DNA of 64,000 nt from Beta vulgaris subsp. vulgaris (lineage: Eukaryota > Streptophyta > Magnoliopsida > Caryophyllales > Amaranthaceae): contig NC_079210.1 in NCBI RefSeq assembly GCF_026745355.1, positions 26,767,529 through 26,831,528 on the forward strand, read 5' to 3'. Within the stretch, counting starts at the first letter, position 1. Each line of letters starts with the position of its first letter. The position numbers and the translations under genes are program-made. A model generated the notes under the pieces. It saw nothing but the letters and a program-made list of their open reading frames with translations. It was not told where the DNA came from and ran no database searches. This document shows, piece after piece, positions 45,299 to 56,112 of the stretch.

Positions 45299-46450
45299 AA
45301 AACACTCTGACCACAAACGACCCGCTGATACACCGCCGTCAGAGAGAAAAAGGAGAAGGCTGGAAAACAAAGCCAAGAAGGATTTGTCTATGGAAAACTT
45401 CGAGGCAAGGCCGGCAGATCAGCCGAGACCCAGCCCAGAGGGGGAGACTGAAGAAATTAGCTTGGAAGAAGAGAGACCTGATAGAACGGTGAAAATTGGG
45501 GCCGATTTAGGTGAAGAGGTTAAGGTTAACCTGATCTCCCTGCTAAGAGGACATGCCAACATATTCGCTTTCTCGGCGGACGAAATGCCCGGTATTGACC
45601 CAGAATTCATGGTGCACCGTCTAAATGTGAAGGAGGATGTCAGGCCGGTAAAGCAGAAGAAGCGTAACTTCTCTGCCGAAAAGAACGCAGCCATAAAGGA
45701 GGAAGTGGACAAGTTGCTGGCAGCAGACTTTATTGAACCTTGCGATTACCCGGAGTGGTTGGCGAATGTGGTGATGGTGAAAAAATCCAATGGGACATGG
45801 CGTATGTGTGTAGACTTTACCGACCTTAACAGGGCTTGCCCAAAGGACTGCTACCCCTTGCCAAGAATTGACCAGTTGGTAGACTCAACTAGCGGCCATG
45901 CACTATTGAGCTTCATGGACGCTTTTTCAGGGTATCACTAGATAAGTTTGCTAAAGTCCGACAGGAATAAGGCAGCTTTCATTACAGATGCAGGAGTGTA
46001 TGCCTACAAGGCCATGCCATTTAGGCTCAAGAATGCCGGTGCTACTTACCAAAAGCTAGTGGACAAAATATTTGAGCGACAAAAAGGCAGAAATGTAGAG
46101 GTATATCTGGACGACATCATAGTCAAGAGCTCAACAGAAGAAGACCACATAGTAGACCTCGAGGAAACTTTCGAAACACCCCGGCAGCATCAGATGAAGC
46201 TAAATCCGAAGAAATGCGTGTTTGGGGTACGATCCGGCAAGTTCCTGGGTTTCATGGTGAGTGAAAGGGGGATCGATGCCAACCCTGACAAGACCAAAGC
46301 TATCAATGATCTCCCGGAGCCAAAGAGCATCCGGGACATTCAAAAGCTGACCGGAAGGATGGCGGCTCTCACGAAGTTCGTTTCAGTAACTGCCAACCAT
46401 AACCCGGCCAGAGTTGGGGGAGAAGCTGCAGCTGTACGTATCAGTAACTG
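45299..46450 (+). pseudogene. Reverse transcriptase of Tat element
   Basis: Frame 45384-45941 holds the linker and RT start: VKQKKRNFSAEKNAAIKEEV, DFIEPCDYPEWLANVVMVKK, then CVDFTDLNRACPKDCYPLPR and FMDAFSGYH with the first catalytic Asp. A TAG at 45939-45941 replaces a codon that is normally glutamine. The next frame (45948-46451) has AFITDAGVYAYKAMPFRLKN and YLDDIIVKS at 46104, the YxDD box with two catalytic Asp. It ends soon after GFMVSERGIDANPDKTKAI. Downstream, the stretch that normally links RT to RNase H is short, and the frame changes near 46400, so a small deletion is likely. The enzyme would copy element RNA into DNA. Confidence 0.88.
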
Positions 46451-47480
46451 AGAAGACAGTCGCAACAGTGTTATTAGTAAACCGGCAGGGGCAGCAAACC
46501 CCATATACTTCGACAGTCACGTACTTACAGGCGCTGAGCAAAGGTATGACCTACTGGAGAAGATGGCCTATGCCGTCTTAATTGCAGCAAGGAAGCTGAG
46601 ACCATACTTTGACTCTCACACTGTTCAAGTCCTTACCAATCAGCCCCCGGAAAAAGCTCTCCACAAGCTGGACACCACAGGCAGATTATTGAAATGGGCA
46701 ATAGAGCTCTCGGAGTTTGACATAGAATACCGGCCGCGTACCGCAATCAAAGCCCAAGCCTTAGCAAACTTCATAGTGGAGACAACCTATACTGAAACAA
46801 CAGAATCCACCGGCAGGTGGAAAATTGAGGTAGATGGATCAGCGGCCCAGAGTGGAGCTGGGGCCGGGGTGGTCATGACGTCCCCAGAAGGGAAAATCTT
46901 CGAGCATGCCATCTGTTTCGGGTTTAAAGCCTCCAACAATGAAGCCGAGTACGAAGCAGCCCTGGCCGGACTAAGTCTGAGCATTGCGGCTGGAGCAAAA
47001 AACGTCACCATGATAACGGACTCGCAGTTAATCTCGAGCCAGATAGAAGGGACGTATGAGGCTAGTGAACCGATAATGCAGAAATACCTCAACCTAGTCA
47101 AGAGCATGGTAAAAGGGTTGCAGAGCTTTGAAGTGCAATTGGTTCCGAGAGCAGAAAACATGGCGGCAGATGCCCTATCAAAGTTGGCAAGCTCCAGTCT
47201 CAGCGCCAAGAAAAGGAGCGTCATGGTAGAGACGTTAAAAGAAAGAAGCATAGAGGTTACCCCAATATCCGTTAATGCAATCACCTCTGAACCGGAATGG
47301 TACGATGGTATATTGGCATATAAACTCAAGGGTGAGCTCCCGGAAGATAAGATGGCGGCGAAAAAATTGAAAAGAGACTATGTTTGGTACTGCGTCTTTC
47401 AAGGACAGCTGTACAAGAAAGGATTGTCGTTGCCTCTGCTAAGGTGCGTCACGGCCCACGAAGCAACGAAAATAATTTAG
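46451..47480 (+). pseudogene. RNase H and second (archaeal-type) RNase H of Tat element
   Basis: The first RNase H is represented by YAVLIAARKLRPYFDSHTVQ and WAIELSEFDIEYRPRTAIKA. A second domain follows: WKIEVDGSAAQSGAGAG, NNEAEYEAALAGL, MITDSQLISSQIEGTYEASE and PRAENMAADALSKLA. Its catalytic acidic residues Asp91, Glu127, Asp153 and Asp203 (counted from 46563) are all present. The double RNase H is diagnostic of the Tat lineage among plant Gypsy elements. The frame ends in TAG at 47478-47480 just inside the integrase. Confidence 0.88.
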
Positions 47481-48533
47481 GAGATTCACGAAGGGGTCTG
47501 TGGGAACCATATCGGTGGAAAGGCGTTGGCACTTAAAGCGCTGAGAGCAGGTTTCTACTAGCCCACAATGCTGGCGGATGCCCAAACCTATGTAAAAAAG
47601 TGTGACAAATGTCAAAGGTTTGCGCCGGTGATAAACCAACCGGCCAATGACCTTCAGCAAATCTTAAACCCAATTCCTTTCGCACAGTGGGGGATGGATA
47701 TAATAGGGCCCTTCACACCGGCATCCGGGGGAAGAAAGTTCCTGATAGTGGGCATTGACTACTTCACGAAACGGATTGAGGCAGAACCAACAGCAAAGAT
47801 AATGGCTAATTAGGTAAAAAAGTTTATCTGGCAGAACATCATCACTAGGTTCGGCATCCCGATGGGGATAGTGATGGACCATGGCGTCCAGTTCGATTGC
47901 GGCCCAATACGTGACTTTTTGTGTCCCTACAGCATCAAGTTTGCCTACTCTTCAGTCTGCCACCCTCAAAGTAACGGCCAGGCTGAAGCTGCTAACAAAC
48001 AGATCCTCAATGCCCTGAAAAAAAGGTTAGATGAGTTGAAGGGCGCGTGGGCCGACATGGTACCAGCAGTGTTACGGTCCAACAAGACTACCGAAAAGGA
48101 GGCCATCGAAGAAACACCGTTCAGGTTAGCTTTCGGAGCGGAGGCAGTACTACCGGTAGAGGTGGGGTTACCCAACTGCCGAATCCTCAACTACGAGCCC
48201 GGCTTGAACGAACAGATACACAAGGAGGACCTAGATCTCTTACCGGAGATCAAATTGGCAGCAGAGCTGAGGTCGGCAGCATATAAAGACCGGATAAGCA
48301 AGGCCTACAATAAGAGAGTGCGAAGCCGCCCTATCTCCAAGGGAGACCTCGTCCTCAGGCGAACGGCCGCAACTGGAAAAGCCCATGTAGATGGAAAGCT
48401 TACGGCCAATTGGGAAGGGCCTTACTTGGTTAAAGAAGAAATAGTACCAGGGTCCTACCGGCTCGAAGACATGGCAGGCAAGCTGCTGAAAAATAGCTGG
48501 AACGCCAGTGTCCTTATAAGATACTATGTGTAG
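47481..48533 (+). pseudogene. Integrase of Tat element
   Basis: A zinc-finger-like part has H-x-H spacing in EIHEGVCGNHIGGKAL and later CDKC. The DDE core is visible: Asp in WGMDIIGPF (47697-47699), Asp in IVMDHGVQF (47877-47879) and Glu in NGQAEAANK (47985-47987). The C-terminus has KGDLVLRR, NWEGPYLVKEE and GSYRLEDM, and ends at 48533 after RYYV. TAG stops occur at 47559-47561, where the family has tryptophan, and at 47811-47813. It would insert element DNA into the host genome. The catalytic triad is intact but the stops make the protein unavailable. Confidence 0.88.
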
Positions 48534-48689
48534 GTAGCATATAGGCAGTATTGCCAGTAGGAGTTAATAATCAGGCGCTTATGCCGAAGAGATTTACCAA
48601 GTTCATTGTAGGCAATGATTCCGGCATGGCCGAGAACAGCCGTTTTATTTTAATAAAATTAGCATCTTTCGCACACAACGTCTCAATAC

Positions 48690-49430
48690 TAAATGAACAA
48701 TCAAACATTATTGATTAGTCAGTCAAAGACCTTAGTGGATCTGCTGAACTAATCAATAGTGCTAAATCGATCAATGACCTTCGCGGATCTGCCGGGATCA
48801 ACAATTAAACATTATTGATTAGTTAGTCAATGACCTTAGTGGATCTGCTGAACTAATCTATAGTGCTAAACCGATCAATGACCTTCGCGGATCTGTCGGG
48901 ATCAACAATTAAACATTATTGAGTAGTCAGTCAATGACCTTAGTGGATCTGCTGAACTAATCAATAGTGCTAAACCGGTCAATGACCTTCGTGGATCTGC
49001 TGGGATCAACAATTAAACATTATTGATTAGTCAGTCAATGACCTTAGTGGATTTGCTGAACTAATCAATAGTGCTAAACCGGTCAATGACCTTCGCGGAT
49101 CTGCCAGGATCAACAATTAAACATTATTGATTAGTCAGTAAATAACCTTAGTGGATCTGCTGAACTAGTCAATGGTGCTAAACCAGTCAATGACCTTCGT
49201 GGATCTGCCGGGATCAACAATTAAACATTTTTGATTAGTCAGTCAATGACCTTAGTGGATCTGCTGAACTAATCAATAGTGCTAAACCGGTCAATGACCT
49301 TCGTGGATCTGCCGGGATCAATAATTAAACATTATTGATTAGTCAGTTAATGACCTTAATGGATCTGCTGAACTAGTCAATAGTGCTGAACCGGTCAATG
49401 ACCTTCATGGATCTGCTGGAATACTAACGT
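48690..49430. repeat. 104-bp tandem array downstream of Tat pol
   Basis: ACATTATTGATTAGTCAGTC recurs at 48705, 48809, 48913, 49017, 49121, 49225 and 49329, exactly 104 bp apart, about seven copies. Each unit has two related halves: GTCAATGACCTTAGTGGATC and GTCAATGACCTTCGTGGATC. From 49431 to 49775 I see only AT-rich untranslated sequence. Confidence 0.95.
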
Positions 49431-49775
49431 TAACGATAATAATTGATTAAAACATACAGTAAGCCGCTAATAATGAATGGAGGCGTAATCGATCAAACCG
49501 AAAAAACATAACAGGCAATAAAGACGACACAGAAGTTCAGCAAAAAATGTACTTCATTAATCAATGAAAGATTACAGTCTTAAAGCTAGGCAGTCAACCA
49601 CAGACGGCATGACCGCAAAAATAAAAACTACCAATTACAGGGTTGGCAAATTATCAGAACGGTAAGGATAGTTTGGCTGCCCAAGGGAAAAGACGTTATT
49701 ATCGCAAAAAGCACACCACACACAAAGTGGCCCAATACAAGAAGGGCAAGGAAGGGAAGGAAGGAAAAAGCCTAG

Positions 49776-52529
49776 CTACTCAGCACGGTCCTCTTCCTCA
49801 GAGCCGTCAACGACTACCACTTGCTCTTCCAGTTTGTCATCCCCGGTAGCAGTGTTGGCAGCTTCAGCAGCGTCGTTGGCGGCCTCCTCATACTTGCAGG
49901 GTATGGGCGTCTTCAATTTTGGACCAGTCAAGGTCCGGAAAGGTATGCCGGACACACCTCATGGTAGCCGACCACCCGCCATTATACCGGTTGAGCAGGC
50001 GAGAGACAAAGTTCATCCCTTTCTGGTACTCCCTCACGGCCTCACGCTCGTTCTCCTTAGCTTCAGAAATCTGCTCACGAAGAAGCCGGATTTCTTCGTC
50101 CTTGTTGAACAAAACCAAGGAGTGATCCTCAACCACCTTGGTAAGCGTGGCATCCGCCTTGCTCTCAGCTGCCAGTGCATCATTCTTCTCGGTATTAGCG
50201 AGGAGAAGCTCTTGTTCTTTGGCAGCCATCTTGACCTTCAAGTCTTTGTGATCCTTCACCTCATTAACATATGAAGTCTGGAAGTACCGGTAAAAGTCAC
50301 AAAGCTCTTTACCGGACTGAGCTGACTGCAAAAAGAAAAACAAAAGGGGAAGATTAACGTAAGGAAAGGCCGATAAAACACTTGTATGAAAGAGAAGAAA
50401 AGGGTCAATGCAAGACTTACCAGAGCCAAGTTGTGCGCATGCGTGGCAGCAAGCGTATACACTTCGTCCACCGGGATGTCGTACTTGAGCTGCATAGCCT
50501 TCAAGATACGGTATCCCAGATTCCCGCCCTCAAGAGGACGGTCCAGAAGTAGCGACTCGTCGTCCAAAACATTCAGTTTTGGATCGAACTTCTCACCATT
50601 CTTCACTGGTGAGCGAGTCCAACACTTTTTCAGGATTTCCGGCATCTCAAGCCGGGTCCGCTCCAAGAAGCCCACCTTCCTGGGCTTAGCGAAGGACTCT
50701 AAACCGGGCACCATTTCTGGCAGAGTCAGCTGTTTATAGATCTTGGGCCGCAGCGAAGAATCGCCGACTTCAGCAACTCGGCCGGTAAGAAGAGTTGGAG
50801 CTGTGGAAACAGGAATTTCCTTATCCTTACCAGCCGGCGGCTCCTCCTTATGCTGCTCAGATTTCCTCTTCTGAGCAACAACTTCAGCCTGTCGATGCAA
50901 CAGTGGCATCGAATCCCTGACATCCTCCTCGGGGCTAGGTTAGCGACCGGCTCCACGGCCCCCTCGACCACCTCGGCCACCGCCGGCTGGCAATTGGATG
51001 GGAACGAACTTGCGAGGAGGTTTAGGAGGCATATTGCTGAGGGGCCGGTATGATCGATCGACGTGAAGAGCTTCGCGGATCAGAAAATCCCTGCCTGAAA
51101 ATAAGAAGAAAAGGAAAAGACATCACAATTTGCAAGATTCGATAAAAAGAACAACAGACATCACAGCTCAGAAATGTGGCAAATACACACCATAAGGGTC
51201 AGACTGGCAGAAGCCTAAGGCCGATAATGTCGGGTTAGTAAAGACATAGTTGGTGTGGGGAAGCCAGTATTTGGGAACCGGTATCTTCTTCTTGCCTCAT
51301 AAGGTCGGGATGGAGTCCGACGCAAAATAATCAAAGGCCACTCGTTCCCGGCGAGTTAAACCCCTGTCCCTAATGTGCTCCATCCGGGAACGGGGTTTGG
51401 TCCATTATTGCCTCAAGGGGAAGTCATCAGGGACATGCATCCAGAAGAACCGGCCTCTCCAAAGTTTGAGGGAGCTGGGTTTGGGGTATACCGTCAACTT
51501 ACCGGCCTTGGTATACATTGACATCCATCCACCCCGGCCCTCAAGCTCATTATCCCGGGATTTCCTCTTCTTTCCAGCCCCTCTTCCCTTGGCAGAACCA
51601 TCTTCCTTAATCCAGTGAAGCTTGCGGAAGAGGTTCAAGGTCTCCGGAAAGCCTTTATAACGGACCACCTAAGCATAGGCCATCAAATTCCGCCATCCTA
51701 GGGGGGTCAGTTGGGCCAAGCATATATTCCAGGCTTTGAAGACCTTGACAAAAAAGGGGTCCAAGGGGAATTGCATTCCAAAATCGAGCATGTGGGCATA
51801 AATAGCCACATCACCGGAAGGACAGTCTGTTACGTGGCTCCCTTCAGCCGGGAGTACTAGTCGATATCCCTCAGGAAAGGCAAAATATTTTGGACCCTTA
51901 ATAAGAAATTTGCTCTGCCGGCAAGTATTGGCCCAGCCACTGTCCAATTGAACACTGCCGGCACAGCCTTCGTCACTGGGAGGCATAAATAATTCAGCTA
52001 GGGTATCCTCATCGGACTCCTCTGGGATTAGCTCGGGAGGTTCCTCTTGGTCGGAATCCGACTCGGCCTCTAAGGTAGTGGACTCCTCATACCTTTCTAT
52101 ACTCTCCACAGCATCCGAATGAACAGGAGAAACCGGAATCTCCCTAGGTACCGGTCTGCGGGAAGTCTCACCAACTTCAAAAGTAGAACGGTGGACAGGG
52201 GGCTTACCGGAAGGAAATAACTCTAGGGAATGTTCCGCTAATCCTACCATGGTCCCATATTGTCCATAAGCATTCACCCCTAAAGCTTTAGCTTGTCCTA
52301 CCTATCCCCAAGGGGAGGCACGGATGGCCGGTTCATCCTTTTGCCTACCGGAAACACTACAGTCTCTCTGGCTACTGATCCTATGTTCATGGCCGGGATC
52401 CGGCATGGGTGAATCATCAACCCCCTCAGATCTAAGGGAGGTACTACCAGAATCCACGTCACTTTCCGTCATGACGGAAGGGCTTTTGGAGATATTTTGT
52501 GAGTTAGAGTTCTCGGAATTGGAAGACAT
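49776..52529 (-). pseudogene. Antisense gene of Tat element (spliced, stop-bearing)
   Basis: The minus strand has one coherent gene between integrase and the 3' LTR. ATG at 52529 starts MSSNSENSNSQNISKSPSVM and an acidic Ser/Glu-rich region. A conserved-looking part follows: AIYAHMLDFGMQFPLDPFFV, KAWNICLAQLTPLGWRNLMA and WMSMYTKAGKL, resembling the plant 'putative gypsy type transposon' domain (Pfam Transposase_28). An intron at 51190-51095 (donor GTGTGT, acceptor TTTTCAG) leads to a Gly/Arg-rich part, and a second at 50420-50326 (donor GTAAGT, acceptor TTTGCAG) to a coiled-coil-like C-terminus with KVVEDHSLVLFNKDEEIRLL. After a frameshift near 49890 it ends EEEDRAE at 49778-49776. Five in-frame stops interrupt it. 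The function of such antisense genes in Tat elements is unknown to me. Confidence 0.78.
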
Positions 52530-52753
52530 TATAAATAATACGGTATGAAAGATGGAAAAGTTTCGATAAAATACCTGGAAGTAGGAATGCGAGGAGTAAA
52601 GGCACCGGAATCAACAAATAGCGTGAGGCCGGAATGAGAGATCAAACAAATACCGCCAGGAACACAGAAAGGGATTTTTGAGAGAGAAAGTCCGATATGA
52701 GCACAATCGCAAGAGAGAGAATGTGGGAAATGAGAAGCGGAGGTCGCACAAAG

Positions 52754-52764
52754 GGTATTTATAG
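52754..52764 (-). promoter_or_regulatory. TATA box for the Tat antisense gene
   Basis: The minus strand reads CTATAAATACC, about 230 bp upstream of the antisense ATG, followed by a CT-rich leader (CACATTCTCTCTCTTGCG). It is separate from the LTR promoter, so the antisense gene probably had its own start site. Inferred from sequence only. Confidence 0.55.
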
Positions 52765-53002
52765 AAGAAGTCGCGGTCGAGATTAAGTGACTCTTCGTCT
52801 TCCCGTCCTGATCATGCCACGTGTTTCAGTAGCACCCAGCTTTGAAGCAGTTAGTCTTCGAAGAGCTCTTAATACAGGTGTGCAGCTCGAGGCGACGATT
52901 GGAATTCTCAGGCCAACGTTTCGCATTCTCCCTCCAAAAATAAATCAGCATCTCCCATGACGGTTTTCAACCTACTAAGCAGGATATGCCTATGCTAGTC
53001 AT

Positions 53003-53020
53003 ACCGGCTTGGGGGCTAGT
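53003..53020 (+). other. Polypurine-tract-like site before 3' LTR
   Basis: ACCGGCTTGGGGGCTAGT lies directly before the TG of the 3' LTR. The G run is in the usual position for the plus-strand primer of this group, but it is a weak tract. Confidence 0.45.
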
Positions 53021-53466
53021 TGTATGGGGGCTGACTAAGTTCCATACCAGTTTTCATAATACCGGTTTAGTAGCTTTTGGGCTTACGATACTGGGCTTAG
53101 ATCCAGCCTATATTTCCAGTGCCTACGGGCCTAAAAGATATACTTTCGGTAAAAGATAAGAATATATACTAAGGGAATATTCTTGGGGATATTTCCCGCA
53201 TATACCGGGCCCAACCCAGATATGGGCTTATCCGGGTCCCTATAAATACTCTGTTGATCTGAGTCATGAGGTATGTTCACGAATCCCAATACATTATACT
53301 TGAGAGCTACCGGCTTTTAACCTAATACTGACTTAGGCATCGGAGGGGCGTTCCTCGGATCAACCCCCGAGGCTAGTTTACTTACTCTCTTTTGCAGGGA
53401 TCCAAACCGGCTTCAATACAAGGACTTAACGGTTCAAGACCCTGTAATTTGTCCGATACCGGAACA
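53021..53466 (+). repeat. 3' LTR of Tat element
   Basis: 446 bp, same ends and TATAAATA box as the 5' copy. Differences include CCTAGG versus ACTGGG near the start and CGCAACTACC versus CGCATATACC in the middle. Confidence 0.93.
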
Positions 53467-53721
53467 TAACTTTTGGGCATTACCAAACCTACTAAGTGGA
53501 GAACGTTCTCCCAATCACTATCCATTTTGTTACTCATCAAAATAATCCTATGAGGATTGAACAATGATCCTGCGACTGGGTTCATTCGGCCTATACCTCA
53601 CTAACACCCATTAGCTTGAGCTTTGGGCTTCAATGGTCTCTCCTTGTACTAAAAAACCCAAATTAACCAAGATCATATGCTTTTAGGTAATTACCACACA
53701 TGTTTTGGAAATTACCAAACC
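53467..53721. repeat. Satellite array, block 4
   Basis: About one monomer of the 230-bp satellite between the Tat element and a MITE. Confidence 0.9.
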
Positions 53722-54163
53722 TAGAGGTGGGCATGGGTCGAGGCAACACACAGATCATCCCGGCCCAGCACCGTTTGGGCCTGATACGGCACAAGCCCAC
53801 TCAAAGCCCTGCGCGGCCCATTCTCCACTACGTGGGATGTGCGCTTGCCACGATCAAGAAATTTTATTTCATATCGTTCCAGCACAATCCCGCCTATATG
53901 GCTCGTGGGCTGGCACGAGCACGTTTATATGGCTCGCAGGCCGAATGACACTTTTTTTTTTAGTCTAACATTGCCAACAAACCAAAAATTAACATAAAAC
54001 ACGGGTCACGTCAGCAAGAAGCACTAGCCTAGGCCACAGCACGTGGGTCTCGGTAGGGTCGTGGATAAAATCTAAAAATTTCAGGTCTGGCACGGCACGC
54101 CTGCTATTTACGAGATCGAGCTAAGCCCATGAACAGACCCAACACGACCCATGCACATGTCTA
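53722..54163. mobile_element. hAT-like MITE, 442 bp
   Basis: Imperfect inverted ends TAGAGGTGGGCATGGGTCG and TAGACATGTGCATGGGTCG (16 of 19 match). Flanking octamers ACCAAACC and ACCAAAAC differ at one base, fitting the 8-bp target duplication of hAT elements. The interior is GC-rich with GGCACGAGC and GGCCCA words and shows no transposase. The overlapping frames near 53700-53960 are not considered genes. Confidence 0.8.
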
Positions 54164-54756
54164 ACCAAAACTATTAAATGGAAGATGTTCTTCCAATCAC
54201 AATCCATTCACATTACTCATCAAAGCAATCATATGGAGATTGGACAATCATGCCACTGGATCCAATAGTCCAAATATCTCACCAAACCCCATTGACTTGA
54301 TTGTTTGTCCACGTTGTTCCTTCTTGTAGTAAAAAGTCTAAATAAATCAGAAATCATATGCTTTTAAATAATTACCAAACATGATATGAGATTAGCAAAC
54401 CTACTAAGTGGAGGATGTTCTCCCCATCACAATTTATTCCCATTACTCATCAAAGCAATCTTATGGGAATTAGACAATCATGCCACTGGATCCATTAGGC
54501 CTAATACCTCACCAAACCGTATCGACTTGAGTTTTGTTCCCATTGTTCCTGCTTGTACTAAAATGCGCAAATCAACCCAAGATCATATGGTTTTAGGTAA
54601 TTCCGAAACTTGTTTTGAGAATTACCAAACCTGCAATCACAATTGTTTATCATTACTCATCAAAGCACTTCTATGGAAATTGGACAATCATGTTTCTAGG
54701 ACCATTAATGACCAAAATTAACGACCATACGAATTTCTCGTTTAGATAACAATATA
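54164..54756. repeat. Satellite array, block 5
   Basis: About two and a half monomers. The last one is degenerate, jumping from GGACCATTA to CCAAAATTAACGACCATACG, so part of a monomer was lost before CACTA 4. Confidence 0.85.
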
Positions 54757-55014
54757 TTACTACGAGAACTACTTCTTGTCGCAAATAACAACAGTTTTTT
54801 ACGACGAGGCTCATTTCTAGTTGCAAATGTAGAGTATCTCCTCGTAGGAGCTGGAATATTTGTGCACACGTGAAAAAGGGTCTGGCGGGACTTAATTGTA
54901 TTGGCGTTTGAAAATTCGAAACTTCAAAAGTTTCACTAAATTTCCTAAATTCTCATGAGTTGCCCCCTTCTTCAAACACTCGAATTCAACCACTGAAACC
55001 CTCAAACTCAAACA

Positions 55015-55083
55015 ATGTCGGGCTGCTTCAATCGCATCATTGTGCTGCTGCGTTCTCTAGTCTTCATTGTTTCCATGCTTATG
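55015..55083 (+). CDS. Possible first exon in CACTA 4 (unidentified)
   Basis: ATG at 55015 opens MSGCFNRIIVLLRSLVFIVS, a hydrophobic stretch, ending at ATG|GTGAGT (55083), a consensus splice donor. It is preceded by a leader rich in CTTCAAACACTCGAATTC. I do not recognise the protein. The exon may be noncoding leader instead, and the next exon at 55185-55220 has a stop in this phase. Confidence 0.3.
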
Positions 55084-56112
55084 GTGAGTTCCAATTCTTC
55101 TTTTTTCTAGTTCTAGTTTGTAATTTCTGTTCATATCGCTATGTCCATAAAAATTCTCTATTATTTTTCTTCATTTTGGATAGATTAAACGACTCAACAA
55201 CGTCAGTTAGCACTTACCAGGTACGATCTATATGCACAATTTTTTTAATTCTTCTGAAGCTTCCAATTGTAGCAATCTTCACACTTTGTTTGGTATTTTT
55301 TTAAGGAAAGGAAAGGGAGAAGAAAGGAAGAAAAAAGAAGGTAATTCTAGTTTATAATGTTTGGTATAATTGATTGATTTGAAAGGAATTATATGCTTGG
55401 TTGTCATTAGTAACACTGTGTTTGGTTCATTTTTAATAAAGTAAAGGAAGGGAAGAGAAAAGAAAAGAATGGAAGAGAAAGGAAAAAAACCTTAACTTCC
55501 CATGTTTGGTAAAGTTGGATTAATTATTAGTAACAACCTTAACTTCCCATGTTTGGAAAAAGGGTCTGGCGGGACTTAATTATATTGGCGGAGGAATTTG
55601 AATTTCGTGAAGTTGGATTAATTATTTGGTAAAGACAGAGTATAATGTAAGGGGATTGGTATTAGCAGTGAGTTCAAGTGTGTTTATAGGAACCAACTTC
55701 ATCTTAAAAAAGTAGGGTCTTCTTTGTGCTGCTGCTAATGACACTTGTGCAGATTCGTCCATTTTTGATTGAAAGAAAAACAAAAATTAAAAAACTAGGT
55801 GTTACTTGAGTTGTATGATTATGGGAATAGCATTTTTTGATGAATAAGTAGCTTCAAAATTGAAACATCCTTTTTGCTGTTTATGATGTTTAAATGAAGA
55901 TGTGAAGTGAGCTGCTAAGTGCTAAGGATATATTGGGCTTTAGTAATTGTTAGTACTCTGAGATAGATTAACTTGGCATATGCTCCAATGTGTGTTGTGC
56001 TCTTGTTGGTATGACATGAACTAACATTTTGATTGTACTGGTGTATTCTTGCGGAATTAGGATTACCCTTAGCTTCTTTTGTTCATTGCACACTCATCTA
56101 TGGGTTGAGCAG

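Larger units (their letters stand above)
42731..53466 (+). mobile_element. Tat-lineage Ty3/Gypsy retrotransposon, 10,736 bp
   Basis: Two 446-bp LTRs (42731-43176 and 53021-53466) begin TGTATGGGGG and end GGAACA. The order gag, protease, reverse transcriptase, RNase H, a second RNase H of the archaeal type, then integrase, followed by a long 3' region with an antisense gene, is that of the Tat group. The LTRs differ at about 13 positions, roughly 97 percent identical, so the insertion is fairly recent in evolutionary terms. Flanking 5-mers are CAAGT and TAACT, at best an imperfect target duplication. It interrupts a satellite monomer near CAAACATGTTTTGGG. Coding regions contain several stops and frameshifts, so the copy is non-autonomous. 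Confidence 0.93.

Noticed and set aside
48690..49430. CRISPR-like regular spacing
   Set aside because: The 104-bp units are near identical along their whole length, with no unique spacers, inside a plant retrotransposon.
53700..53968. Two overlapping frames in the hAT-like MITE
   Set aside because: The element is 442 bp, noncoding by type, and the frames overlap in different phases with no recognisable domain.
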